A DNA stretch of 64,000 nt from WTJY01 sp045105475 (GTDB taxonomy: Bacteria > Chloroflexota > Anaerolineae > Promineifilales > Promineifilaceae), in contig JBGCDP010000242.1 of assembly GCA_045105475.1 (NCBI GenBank), forward strand, positions 1 to 64,000. The letters are read 5' to 3'. Every line of letters begins with the position of its first letter. The first letter of the stretch is position 1. The notes beneath the pieces were generated by a model. The model was not told the origin of the DNA and searched no databases. It saw only the letters and a program-made list of their open reading frames with translations. The translations under genes and the position numbers were made by a program. This document shows positions 1 through 8,708 of the stretch, in pieces.

Positions 1-144
1 TATACATCAGGGCGGTCGAGATATTTCGAGGGCCTGACCAAATATTTAGGCGGGTACATTCATTCATCCTGTAGATTTTACTTGAATGAGCAAATGATCA
101 AAGGAAAACTGCTGATCCTTGAAAAATGTAGGTGCTTCTCGAAT

Positions 145-1797
145 CTAGGGTGTAACGACCAGATTATCAAACTTCACGACAGTAGGTGCTAACGTTTCTT
201 CACGAGAGGTTGCCATATAAAATCCAACTGATCCCTCACGCGGCAGGTTGTCCGCAAATGGGATTTCGGCCAACAGTTGGTCATTCATATATAGATCCAT
301 ATCATTGGCATGGGCCTCTACTCGCAAAACGTTCCATTCATTCAGCGGCAAAATGGTGTCTGAAAACAGCCAAGGGCCGTCGGCCGACCCGTTTAATGAT
401 TGCCACACCCCTTCTTGTAGATGCCAAATGCTCCATTGCCCATACCCATTGACGCCAAAAACATAGTAATTTAAGGGGTCTTGGTAATAGAAGATAAGCC
501 CAGAACCGGTTTCTAGTGGACCGTCAGTCTGGACAATTTCAGCCGAATAGGTAAAGGTTTGATAGGTCTCGGCCTCAAACGGAACACTTGAAATGACTTG
601 ATCCGGTTGTTCAATCCGCATCTCATACACGCCATCAACCAGCTGGAGCCATTTTGGAGAACCGCTAGTTGGCCAAACAGCGTCATTGTTATCAAATGAA
701 TCAACAAATGGGGTGAAAAATTGAGTTGGCCCATCATCACCAGATGGATCACCCAGAAAAGCCCGGTAGGCAAGGAACGACCCAAACAGCAAAACAGCGA
801 TAGCAACAAGGGCCAGAGCCTGAAGTTGCCACGCCCAGCGGCCGAATTGGCTAAGCCAGCGGCTAAAAACGTTTGAGTCACCACTTGGGTCAACCCCAGA
901 AATAGGGCTAACAATAAGTGCGTCGTCCGTATCTTCAGCACCTTCGTTTTGACGAATCTCTAAAACAGACCGGATCGCCTCAGCCAGTTCAGCCCCATTC
1001 TGATACCGGTCATTGGCATTTTTTGCTAGCGACTTAAAAACAATCTCACTCACATCTTGATCAACCAACGGATTTAGGTCACTTAAAGACGGAACTGGCT
1101 GATTGATGTGTTGCATCAAAACACCATAGAGATTCTCGGCACTAAATGGCAATTCTCCCGTTAGGAGTTGGAACATCACAATCCCTAACGAGTAGATATC
1201 ACTGCGCTCATCTCCACGGTCCCCGGTAATCATTTCAGGTGGGATGTATGTTGGCGTACCGCTCGTAGCGCCATCGGCCGTCATTCGATTCTGGTGCAAC
1301 AGGGTTGCAATACCAAAGTCGGTCAAAACATAGCGGCCGTCGGTTCCAATCAAAATATTGGCAGGCTTTACATCCCGATGAATAATCCCATTTTGATGTG
1401 CATAATCTAAGGCTTCAGCAATATCCCGGCCGATGTCCAAAACTTGATTAACAGGTAAAGGCTTAAAATGCTCCGCATCCAGCTCTCTAGCTTCAAGCTG
1501 CTGGTCTAGCGCCCCCCCGTCAATATATTCCATCGAAATATAGCTTATTTCAGGTGAGGCCTCATAGTCATAAACCTGCACGATTCCTGGATGCTTTAAA
1601 CTAGCGATTGCTCTTGCTTCTAGCAAAAAGCGTTCACGCACTAATTTCTCAGCAGTAAGATGTGAATGCAGAACTTTCAAGGCAACGTTCCGGCCTAAAG
1701 GCTGCTGCACAGCTTTGTAGACGGTTGCCATGCCCCCTTTGCCTAAGACCCCTTCGACTTTATATTTTCCAACAATTGTTCCGGCCTGAATTTTCAT
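145..1797 (-). CDS. Membrane serine/threonine protein kinase with extracellular sugar-binding-like domain
   Basis: This encodes a 550-aa PknB-type receptor kinase. Residues 12-280 form the kinase domain: glycine loop G19-K-G-G-M-A, ATP lysine K41, catalytic loop HRDVKPAN with D142, DFG at 160-162, and the GTPTYIPPE activation/APE region. A single membrane helix lies at about 323-346. The outer part (365-550) reads like a laminin-G/DUF1080-type beta-sandwich (VYEMRIEQPDQ, NEWNVLRVEAHANDMDLYMN). Such kinases phosphorylate cytoplasmic proteins in response to an extracellular ligand; both ligand and targets are unknown here. It stands alone, divergent from the metallophosphoesterase gene. The kinase call is firm; the name of the outer fold is inference. 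Confidence 0.93.
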   Translation of the reverse strand: MKIQAGTIVGKYKVEGVLGKGGMATVYKAVQQPLGRNVALKVLHSHLTAEKLVRERFLLEARAIASLKHPGIVQVYDYEASPEISYISMEYIDGGALDQQLEARELDAEHFKPLPVNQVLDIGRDIAEALDYAHQNGIIHRDVKPANILIGTDGRYVLTDFGIATLLHQNRMTADGATSGTPTYIPPEMITGDRGDERSDIYSLGIVMFQLLTGELPFSAENLYGVLMQHINQPVPSLSDLNPLVDQDVSEIVFKSLAKNANDRYQNGAELAEAIRSVLEIRQNEGAEDTDDALIVSPISGVDPSGDSNVFSRWLSQFGRWAWQLQALALVAIAVLLFGSFLAYRAFLGDPSGDDGPTQFFTPFVDSFDNNDAVWPTSGSPKWLQLVDGVYEMRIEQPDQVISSVPFEAETYQTFTYSAEIVQTDGPLETGSGLIFYYQDPLNYYVFGVNGYGQWSIWHLQEGVWQSLNGSADGPWLFSDTILPLNEWNVLRVEAHANDMDLYMNDQLLAEIPFADNLPREGSVGFYMATSREETLAPTVVKFDNLVVTP

Positions 1798-2144
1798 TCC
1801 GCCTAGCCCCTTTTCATGTCCAATTTGGAATAATTTATATTTAATTTAAATCTGCTTTTCCTACAAAGTCGCATTGTACTCATTACTTACGGATAACATG
1901 AGGAATTTAGGTGCCCCTCAATCAAATAATTAATCGCTTGATGATCATAACATAACCTTTGGCTTTTCTTGTTAAATTCAAGGTTTAAACTAAGTTGGAA
2001 TTAGAGAAGTTTTATCAAGCAGTTCACAGCTTTTATAGTTTGATAGCCTATTTCCTGCACTCCTTTTTACTTGCTACATATTCTATACGCAAGCGGTGGC
2101 AAGACGTACTGGAACCTTTGGCTTATTCTGCGGATAATCTCAGA
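1798..2144. other. Divergent intergenic region between kinase and phosphoesterase
   Basis: This A+T-rich spacer separates two divergent genes. An open frame continues upstream of the phosphoesterase to a TTG at 1995, but those 50 codons precede the conserved first strand of the enzyme and look like leader DNA. No convincing -35/-10 pair or terminator was seen. Confidence 0.4.
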
Positions 2145-3005
2145 ATGAAATTCGCTATTCTTTCAGATATACATGCAAATGTTCAAGCGTTGGAAACGAT
2201 AGCCAACGATATTGAAAAATGGGGCCCCGATTTCACCGTCGTGAATGGAGATATCATCAATCGTGGGCCAAAACCGGCCGAGTGTTGGCGCTTCGTACAA
2301 GATAAGGCCAAACGCAAAAATTGGCAGATTACTCGTGGTAATCATGAAGAGTACGTCATGCGCCATCTCAAGCCGGTCGAAGGGCAGGTCCTCTTCCCGA
2401 TGTCGGGTTGGACGGTGAAACAAATGGTTGGTCTTGAGGATGAGCTATTTGCAATGCAAGGGGTTTGGTCGCACCACCATCCAGAAGCGGGTGAGATTAG
2501 AGCCACGCACGCTTCAATGGCCGGTTCGCAACAGGGCATTTATCCACGGGACCCGGCCGATAAAATCCGTGAAATGATTGCGCCAGCCCCGGCCGTTTTA
2601 TGCATCGGCCACGTCCATATTCCTTTCGTCAAAATCGTCGATCAAACGATGATCGTCAACTCAGGATCGGCCGGGCAGCCGTGCTATGGAGAGAAAAAAG
2701 CGTGTTACGCACGGGTCATGTGGCAAGATGGGGGTTGGCAAGCGGAAATTATGCGGCTTCCATATGATCGGGCAAGCACCCAGCATGACTGGTTTGAATC
2801 AGGAATTCTTGAGGAAACGGCCAAGCATAGCCTTATGACGACGTTGGTTTATCATGAGTGGCGTACGGCCCATCCGTTGATGCTCAAATGGTATTTTGAA
2901 TATTATCCGGCCGTCAAAGCGGGTGAAATCGCAGAGAAGATTATGCTAGAAAAGTTTTTTGAGGATCATAGTCTAAGCGGGCCGATTGCAAGCTATCCCC
3001 TTTAA
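2145..3005 (+). CDS. Calcineurin-like metallophosphoesterase
   Basis: This is a 286-aa dinuclear-metal phosphoesterase. The family motifs appear in order: SDIHAN (DxH) at the N-terminus, NGDIINRGP (GD), RGNHEEY (GNHE) and GHVHIPF (GHxH), which supply the metal ligands and catalytic histidine. ATG 2145 was chosen because the conserved beta-strand MKFAILSDIH starts there; a TTG at 1995 in the same frame would add 50 poorly supported residues. The family hydrolyses phosphomono- or diesters, and the substrate cannot be read from the sequence. It is a single gene, convergent with the sigma-factor operon across a strong palindrome. Confidence 0.9.
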   Translation: MKFAILSDIHANVQALETIANDIEKWGPDFTVVNGDIINRGPKPAECWRFVQDKAKRKNWQITRGNHEEYVMRHLKPVEGQVLFPMSGWTVKQMVGLEDELFAMQGVWSHHHPEAGEIRATHASMAGSQQGIYPRDPADKIREMIAPAPAVLCIGHVHIPFVKIVDQTMIVNSGSAGQPCYGEKKACYARVMWQDGGWQAEIMRLPYDRASTQHDWFESGILEETAKHSLMTTLVYHEWRTAHPLMLKWYFEYYPAVKAGEIAEKIMLEKFFEDHSLSGPIASYPL

Positions 3006-3021
3006 ACACCATTGAACCATT

Positions 3022-3059
3022 CGCATCCTGAGCCTACCTATCGACAGGCTCAGGATGCG
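3022..3059. repeat. REP-like perfect inverted repeat between convergent genes
   Basis: Two 14-bp arms (cgcatcctgagcct at 3022-3035 and its complement at 3046-3059) enclose a 10-nt loop. The core resembles the CCTGAGCCTGTCGAAGG type of dispersed extragenic palindrome seen in many bacteria. There is no T-tract on either side, so it is not a classic intrinsic terminator, although its position between convergent stop codons would suit 3'-end formation. Confidence 0.65.
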
Positions 3060-3070
3060 TGGCTATCTGC

Positions 3071-3652
3071 CTAATCAGGGTCGGCCGCTAACAGCGTCCT
3101 ACGCAATGCTTCTAAATCCCGTTTTTTAGGAGCATGAAACTTTCGTATTTCCCATCGACCCCCATAATAAGTGGCAGGGACTAGCAAAATAAGGATGGCT
3201 ATCGTCGGCAAATGATCACCCCCGTCGAGTAACAAAAACAAAATACTCACGACGACAATTGGAAGTAAATAATAATAGACCATGTCACGCCCTTGCCTCA
3301 TCAAATAATTGGATCGCCAAATCGCTTTGTCTAATTCTCCCAACATCGTTGGTTCAAACTGCTCTTCATCTTGACGCCGAGTGAACCAGCGGTACACGCT
3401 GTAAGCAGAATAAATGAGGTAAAGCGCGGCTAAAACAATCTGTCCCCAAGAAGCATCTGAGAGCCCTTCGTACAATAGCCAAAGACCCACAGTCAAATTC
3501 ATAAAAATCATGACCACCTCGACGAATTTCACATATTTATTCACCGATCGCCCCTTGCGTTTAATATTTTCAAACAAAGCTTCTTCGTTAACTGCATACA
3601 GTTTTTCGTTATTTTGACTGTTCCAAATGACTTGCATTTCTTCAAACTCCAT
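3071..3652 (-). CDS. Four-TM membrane protein encoded with ECF sigma factor (possible anti-sigma)
   Basis: This is a 193-aa protein beginning MEFEEMQVIWNSQNNEK. After a soluble N-terminal region of about 45 residues it has two helix pairs (about residues 45-65, 70-88, 125-145 and 150-170) and a basic cytoplasmic end. ATG 3652 lies one base after the sigma-factor stop; an upstream in-frame start at 3724 would lie wholly inside the sigma gene and was not chosen. Position and topology suggest a membrane partner that controls the sigma factor. It does not match a named zinc-type anti-sigma motif (no HxxxCxxC), so the anti-sigma role is inference. Confidence 0.7.
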   Translation of the reverse strand: MEFEEMQVIWNSQNNEKLYAVNEEALFENIKRKGRSVNKYVKFVEVVMIFMNLTVGLWLLYEGLSDASWGQIVLAALYLIYSAYSVYRWFTRRQDEEQFEPTMLGELDKAIWRSNYLMRQGRDMVYYYLLPIVVVSILFLLLDGGDHLPTIAILILLVPATYYGGRWEIRKFHAPKKRDLEALRRTLLAADPD

Positions 3653-3653
3653 A

Positions 3654-4166
3654 TTAATTATTCTCCTGAGCCGCATGCGGTTTGCGGGCCGAAAGGGTTT
3701 GTTTGATACGGTGAATCTTGACACCTACATTACTGTCAGAGATACCAACCAAACTGGCTATTTCTTTATAGCTAAAACCATCTAACATCAATAAACAGAT
3801 CGAACGGTCAATTGGGTCAAGCTGCCCGATTTGCTCATAAAGCCAATCAAGTCGTGAGTCTTGCACGCCACTATCAGCCATCGTCAACGTATGTTCGACA
3901 TCCGCTAAAGGCTGATCTGACGGCCGCTTTTTCTCTTGGCGCACCCACGTCGAAGCGGTAAATAAGGCAACTCGATAGATCCACGTCGATGGTTTTGAAT
4001 CTCCACGAAAATCAGGGATCGATTTCCAGACTTGTAGCGAAATTTCCTGAAACAGATCATCCTGGTCATGTAGGTTAAAGGCATAGGCACGGACAATCTT
4101 AAAGAATATCCCCTTATGCTGGTCGAGCCATGCGCTAAAAATTTGTTTTTGCTCGCTTTCGTCCAT
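3654..4166 (-). CDS. ECF-type RNA polymerase sigma factor
   Basis: This 170-aa sigma-70 family factor has region 2 at about 20-85 (DLFQEI core-binding helix, STWIYRVALFTA) and region 4 at about 110-165 with a helix-turn-helix (YKEIASLVGISDSNVGVKIHRI). Regions 1 and 3 are absent, and the length is typical of extracytoplasmic-function factors. It directs RNA polymerase to a small regulon in response to a signal probably received through the downstream membrane protein, with which it is almost certainly co-transcribed (1-bp gap). The acidic start MDESEQ is the first ATG of the frame. Regulon and signal are unknown. Confidence 0.93.
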   Translation of the reverse strand: MDESEQKQIFSAWLDQHKGIFFKIVRAYAFNLHDQDDLFQEISLQVWKSIPDFRGDSKPSTWIYRVALFTASTWVRQEKKRPSDQPLADVEHTLTMADSGVQDSRLDWLYEQIGQLDPIDRSICLLMLDGFSYKEIASLVGISDSNVGVKIHRIKQTLSARKPHAAQENN

Positions 4167-4334
4167 TTTGGTTTCCTAGCTTTCTTTAGTTTCTTGTTGA
4201 AATTCCTTGATTCCGCCTTACAGAGTAATTAGTAGCAAAAAGAAGTAGAAAAATTACAGAATACAAAAATTAGGTCTATACGTAATATGATGGGGCGATA
4301 ATTTACGAAATAAATTGGAGCAGTTGAGAATAAA

Positions 4335-5183
4335 ATGGGTACAGAGCTAAATGCAAAAGCGATAGAAATAGTTAAAGATTTCAAGGGGGTTCCAGAAACG
4401 ATGCTACTGACCGGCTATGCGAAAGCGCTTGACAATCGATCTATGAATCCGATTCTTGGAGATGCTTTAGCAGACCAAGTCGTCAGCCAACTTGAAAAGA
4501 TCCGGCCGATTAAGGTAAGCAAAGAGGATATTTTGGGGACTGCGTTTAGAGCCAAGCAGTTTGATGAATGGGTAAAAACATTTATCTATCGCCATCCAAA
4601 TGCTATTGTCTTAAATCTAGCCTGTGGCATCGACGCACGCATCTATCGAGTTAACCCACCGCCTACCGCCTCTTGGTTTGATTATGACTTTCCACAAACT
4701 ATTGAGCTACGCAGGCTAATTTTCCCTGAACGTGCAGGCGACGCGTACCAAATGATTCCACAGTCGGTAACGGCCGATGGCTGGCTCGACGCTGTCCCTT
4801 TTGCTCAAGACCGGCCGGTTTGCCTGATCGCTGAAGGGCTTTTTATGTACCTGTCTAAAAAAGAGGTCGAGACGACTTTAGGACAGGTATTGGGGCACGC
4901 ACCCAGCGGAGAAATTATTTTTGATGCGGTAAATTCTTTAGGGGCACGCCTTGGTCATTACCACCCGGCGATTCGAGCGGCCGGAGCCAAATTTGATTGG
5001 GGCATTGATCAACCCCAATCATTGGAAATGCTCGATCCGCGTTTAAAGTTTGTGACCCAAGCAACCCTTGCTGACACGCCTGCAATGGCCCAACAGTCGC
5101 GCCGTATCCGCATGGCTTGGTCCATGTTCGACCGTATCCCCTACATTCGCAGCATGATTCAGTTCCTGAAGTACAAATTCTAG
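4335..5183 (+). CDS. LCMT-family class I SAM-dependent methyltransferase
   Basis: This 282-aa enzyme resembles the leucine-carboxyl-methyltransferase/TcmP-like group (PF04072): an N-terminal lid (ETMLLTGYAKALDNRSMNP), then the SAM-binding motif VLNLACGIDARIYRV near residue 100, and the later acidic loop WFDYDFPQTIELRR. Members methylate oxygen or carboxylate groups of small molecules, often near polyketide genes, but no such cluster is present here. It starts at ATG 4335 with a weak GGAG about 14 bases upstream. It converges with the CoA-transferase gene, leaving only 14 bases between stops. Substrate unknown. Confidence 0.88.
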   Translation: MGTELNAKAIEIVKDFKGVPETMLLTGYAKALDNRSMNPILGDALADQVVSQLEKIRPIKVSKEDILGTAFRAKQFDEWVKTFIYRHPNAIVLNLACGIDARIYRVNPPPTASWFDYDFPQTIELRRLIFPERAGDAYQMIPQSVTADGWLDAVPFAQDRPVCLIAEGLFMYLSKKEVETTLGQVLGHAPSGEIIFDAVNSLGARLGHYHPAIRAAGAKFDWGIDQPQSLEMLDPRLKFVTQATLADTPAMAQQSRRIRMAWSMFDRIPYIRSMIQFLKYKF

Positions 5184-5197
5184 ACCAGCACAGGTTG

Positions 5198-6541
5198 CTA
5201 CAGACCATTCACAAAGGCGGCCGTTGTTTTTGCTTCGACTTCTTCAAGGGTTGCACCTGGCATCAGTTCAGTTAACGTCAACTTTTTATCGATAAATTGA
5301 AATACCGCTAAGTCAGTAATCACGGCATCAACTGCATTTAGAGCCGTTAACGGCAATGTGCAAGTCGGTACGATTTTGGCATCTCCATTTCTGCTGGTGT
5401 GGGTCATAGTGATGATCAGCTTCTTCGCCCCGCTGGCTAAATCCATCGCACCACCAACGCCTAACAGCGGCTTGCCAGGAACGGCCCAATTGGCTAAGTT
5501 CCCCGCTTCATCAACCTGCAATCCCCCCATCACGGCCGCATCGATATGCCCGCCACGGATCATGGCGAAGCTGGCGGCGCTGTCAAAATAGCTCGTCCCA
5601 GGCAAAGCGGTAACTGGAATCTTGCTCGCGTTCACTGGGAAATCTAAAGCTCCGCCCTCTTCTGGTGCGGGGCCAACCCCTAACATCCCATTTTCAGAGT
5701 GCAAAATAATGCCGTGTTCTGGAGTAATAAAATCTGCGACTAAAGTTGGAACGCCAACGCCAAGATTAACGACGTCCCCCTTTTTTAGCTCGCCCAAAGC
5801 ACGTTTTGCCATACTGTTCCGCTTTTCATCTACTTTTTTGGCGCCACTTTTAATATTGCCTGACGAGCCTAAATCTTCCAACGTCGTGTGAGCTTGAACC
5901 AAATAATCAACGTAGCAGCCGGGGGTATGAATTTCGTTGGGATCAAGCCCCCCTTCTGGCACAATAAATTCAGCTTCAACGATAACTAGATCGGCCGCGG
6001 TTGCCATCGCTTGATTAAAGTTGTTTTCGGTCATGCGATAGACCAGATTACCAGCCGTGTCCGCCTTCCATGCACGGATCAGCGCCACATCTCCTCGAAT
6101 CGCTTTTTCAAAGACAAACTCTTTCCCATCAATCATGCGGGTTTCTTTGCCTTCAGCCAGCTTGGTTCCGGCCGCCGTTGGGGTGTAAAAACCACCGATA
6201 CCAGCTCCACCGGCTCGTAGCGCCTCAGCCAACGTCCCTTGCGGCAGGAGTTCAACCGCCATTTTGCCCGCTTGGGCCATTTCAACCGCTTCACGATTAC
6301 TGGTGAAAAAGGTCCCTATCGCTAGCTTAATCTGCCCGGCCCGCATCATACGGCCGCCGCCTAAATTAATCTCACCGACGTTATTGGCGACATAGGTGAA
6401 GTCCCCCATGTCTGTTTCAGCAATGGCGTGGAGTAGGTGAACCGGATTGCCGGTCATACCAAATCCGCCAACTAATATCGTATCGCCGCTTTTTACAAGC
6501 GCGGCCGCTTCTGTAATGGAAATTTGAGGGGCAGTTTTCAT
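5198..6541 (-). CDS. Fused 3-oxoacid CoA-transferase (alpha+beta subunits)
   Basis: This 447-aa protein joins both halves of a bacterial type I CoA-transferase. The alpha half covers about 1-225 (glycine loop VGGFGMTGNP; PEGGLDPNEIHTPG). A short Lys-rich linker follows at about 230-243. The beta half starts at MAKRALGELKKGD and carries the catalytic glutamate E283 in HSENGMLGVGP. It moves CoA from succinyl-CoA or another acyl-CoA to a 3-oxoacid such as acetoacetate, as in ketone-body or butanoate metabolism. Most bacteria encode two separate genes (scoA/scoB-like); the single chain matches the order of mitochondrial SCOT. Exact donor and acceptor cannot be fixed from sequence. Confidence 0.9.
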   Translation of the reverse strand: MKTAPQISITEAAALVKSGDTILVGGFGMTGNPVHLLHAIAETDMGDFTYVANNVGEINLGGGRMMRAGQIKLAIGTFFTSNREAVEMAQAGKMAVELLPQGTLAEALRAGGAGIGGFYTPTAAGTKLAEGKETRMIDGKEFVFEKAIRGDVALIRAWKADTAGNLVYRMTENNFNQAMATAADLVIVEAEFIVPEGGLDPNEIHTPGCYVDYLVQAHTTLEDLGSSGNIKSGAKKVDEKRNSMAKRALGELKKGDVVNLGVGVPTLVADFITPEHGIILHSENGMLGVGPAPEEGGALDFPVNASKIPVTALPGTSYFDSAASFAMIRGGHIDAAVMGGLQVDEAGNLANWAVPGKPLLGVGGAMDLASGAKKLIITMTHTSRNGDAKIVPTCTLPLTALNAVDAVITDLAVFQFIDKKLTLTELMPGATLEEVEAKTTAAFVNGL

Positions 6542-6571
6542 GTTTAGCCTTGGGTGATTAATTTAAATAAC

Positions 6572-6607
6572 AAAAAAGGGTGACCGAGAAATTCTCGATC
6601 ACCCTTT
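6572..6607 (-). terminator. Intrinsic terminator of the Gly-rich secreted protein gene
   Basis: Read on the minus strand, arms AAAGGGTGATCGAGAA and its near-complement form a long hairpin followed by a run of six T. It sits just after the stop of the gene ending at 6660 and before the CoA-transferase start. Confidence 0.85.
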
Positions 6608-6659
6608 AATTTTATATCAAACCTGATTTTGACCCATTAAAAGTCAATTGATTTTTGAA

Positions 6660-7502
6660 TTATGCGTCACCGGTGCTTACATCGCCGTTGCCACCGCGGC
6701 CAGTGCCATTATTTCCGTTTCCACGGCCGCCTTTACCACCTTTGCCACCTTTTCCGCCGTGTCCTTTGCCACCAAAGCCAGCTTCTTCAATCATGTCAGC
6801 TTGCTCTTGAGTAATGATGCCATCAGCAACCGCTTGAGCCACAGCCGCACTGTACGCTTCTTCTGCGGCCGCTTTTAGATCTTCTCGTGTTTGACCACTT
6901 GCTTCAACCAAATCACGCATGGTGCCATCTTCTTTAGCAGCTTCCAACTCTTCGACTGTTACACCCAATGCGTCAGCCATAACCGCTTGACGATCAATTG
7001 TTTCAGCCACAGCCTTACGGGCTTCCATCAAATCAATCTGTTCTTGAGTGATGTCACCATTGGCTAATGCTTCCGCCAATTTTGCTTCTTTAACAGCTGC
7101 TTGTGCTGCTTCTAGCTCTTCTACTGTCACACCTAGCTCATCAGCAAAAAGTGCTTGAACCGCATCTTTGTCTGGGCGTTCTTCTGAATCTTCAAATGAA
7201 GCGCGGACAGCTTCTTTCGCTGCGTCCCATTCTTCTTGGGTCACACCTAGCTCTTCAATTAGAGCGGTGTTATCACGGCCGCCACGTCGACCATCACGGT
7301 CACCACGGCCGGGTCCTGGATGTGCCACGTCACCGAATCCATCATCTAGGTTTGCCCCAAATCCGTCTTGAACAATTTGAGACCGTACGCCGCGATCGCC
7401 AGCGGCAGCTTGGGTTGAGTCTGTAAAAGCAAATGCGGTTGCACCGATCGCAAGGGCGATGATCATTCCTAGCCCCATGTAAAAATATTTTCCAGCTTTC
7501 AT
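6660..7502 (-). CDS. Secreted acidic helical-repeat protein with Gly/Lys-rich tail (DUF2680-like)
   Basis: This 280-aa exported protein has a signal/anchor sequence (about 6-29, IIALAIGATAFAF). Residues 80-240 hold repeated short helices of the form LGVTxEELEAA and DGIITQEQADMIE, the wording typical of YckD/DUF2680-like domains. A Gly-Lys-rich low-complexity tail (HGGKGGKGGKGG) then runs to the end. No catalytic motif is visible, so a structural or ion-binding envelope role is only a guess. An AAGGAG ribosome site lies about 12 bases before ATG 7502, and a strong terminator follows. The gene is monocistronic. Confidence 0.75.
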   Translation of the reverse strand: MKAGKYFYMGLGMIIALAIGATAFAFTDSTQAAAGDRGVRSQIVQDGFGANLDDGFGDVAHPGPGRGDRDGRRGGRDNTALIEELGVTQEEWDAAKEAVRASFEDSEERPDKDAVQALFADELGVTVEELEAAQAAVKEAKLAEALANGDITQEQIDLMEARKAVAETIDRQAVMADALGVTVEELEAAKEDGTMRDLVEASGQTREDLKAAAEEAYSAAVAQAVADGIITQEQADMIEEAGFGGKGHGGKGGKGGKGGRGNGNNGTGRGGNGDVSTGDA

Positions 7503-7663
7503 GATTTTGATTTCTCCTTAAGCCGCTCTTATTTAAAAGAGTTGGCTTTATTTTTCAAATGATTGTCAGAGCGAATGTCTAACTTGATATGGAGTATAAA
7601 ATTGAAATGTTCAGAAATGTTGAAGAAAACTTATGGAGTTTGTTAGCAAGTAAAAAGGTGACG

Positions 7664-8359
7664 CTAAAGCTTACCTTCAGCCCGTTTATAAGCAGCTTGC
7701 ATTTTAGTAAAAGCATTGTCGATGACTTTGCCGTGGCCGGGGCACAAGCGTTTGGGGTTAAATGATAAGGTTCGCTTGGCCGATTGGACCGACACCTGTT
7801 TATCCCACGTAATCAGTGACGGCATCGGGAATAACCAGCGAGTGTCTCCCATCACAGCCACACCTCCGGCCGACTGCCACGAATCACCAGAGTATAGCGT
7901 TCCATCCCGCTGATCTAGCCACGAGATATGATCACGCGTGTGGCCGGGTGAATCGATGGCGATGAGCGAACCAACCGTATCGCCGTCTTTAATCTGCTGC
8001 GTAACAGGTGTCTTAACGAGTGGGAAATTCCCCATTTTGACAGATCCACTATCTGATGCGGGTAATGAAAAGTCACCCTGCATGTAGGCGGCTGACCGTG
8101 CCGAAGCGTAAAACTCAACACCGGTCAATTTTTCGGCTAGCTGATCAACGGATCCTACATGATCCATATGAGCGTGAGTTATCACAATTTTACGAATGGG
8201 TTTCCCAATGTCGGCCGCAGCTTTCAAGATTGCATCGGCCGAATTCGGCAAATTAGCATCGATCAGCGTTAAGCTCTCCCCTTCATCTACCAAATAGCAG
8301 TTCATTAATCCCAAGCGGGTTAGCTGATAAGTCGATTGTCCAGATTTGATTACGCGCAT
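7664..8359 (-). CDS. MBL-fold metallo-hydrolase
   Basis: This 231-aa metallo-beta-lactamase-fold hydrolase has the zinc motif THAHMDHVG (HxHxDH) near residue 62, the later aspartate in LYSGDSW and the final histidine in LCPGHGK. It contains the whole two-metal core and little more, like glyoxalase II or lactonase-type members. The N-terminal strand (YLVDEGESLTLIDANLP) is canonical. GAGGAAAAC just before ATG 8359 is a good ribosome site. The substrate is unknown; neighbours give no clue. Confidence 0.9.
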   Translation of the reverse strand: MRVIKSGQSTYQLTRLGLMNCYLVDEGESLTLIDANLPNSADAILKAAADIGKPIRKIVITHAHMDHVGSVDQLAEKLTGVEFYASARSAAYMQGDFSLPASDSGSVKMGNFPLVKTPVTQQIKDGDTVGSLIAIDSPGHTRDHISWLDQRDGTLYSGDSWQSAGGVAVMGDTRWLFPMPSLITWDKQVSVQSAKRTLSFNPKRLCPGHGKVIDNAFTKMQAAYKRAEGKL

Positions 8360-8708
8360 GTTTTCCTCGGTTTCAAGTGGGATAAAATAATGGCAGGCAA
8401 TTCAGGATAAAAACATTACGCTATTATGGTTCATTTGCAAACAAATCTACCGAATGCCATCTCTTTCAATTCTGCTTAAGCCAATAACTACATATGAGCA
8501 TCCTTACTCCAAAAGCAGATAGCCTTTAGCGTGGGCTCTTTTTACTTTTTCAGATCACGAGAATGCATATAATGACCGTGAAAGTTTCGCACAGACATGT
8601 GGGAGCACAGATGCTTTAAAAAGCACCATTATCTAATTTCTGGTTTTGCCATTTTGTAAACAGTTCGCTGGTCATGCAAGAACGGCAATTCCAATTTAAG
8701 GGAATATC
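8360..8708. other. Divergent intergenic region upstream of sugar dehydrogenase gene
   Basis: This 349-bp spacer separates divergent genes. A perfect TATAAT lies at 8568-8573, about 135 bases before the dehydrogenase ATG, but no good -35 sits at 16-18 bases, so the promoter call is weak. No open frame of interest was seen. Confidence 0.35.

Noticed and set aside
1995..2144. TTG-started 50-codon extension of the metallophosphoesterase
   Set aside because: The conserved first beta-strand and DxH motif begin at ATG 2145; the extension has no ribosome site and reads as leader DNA.
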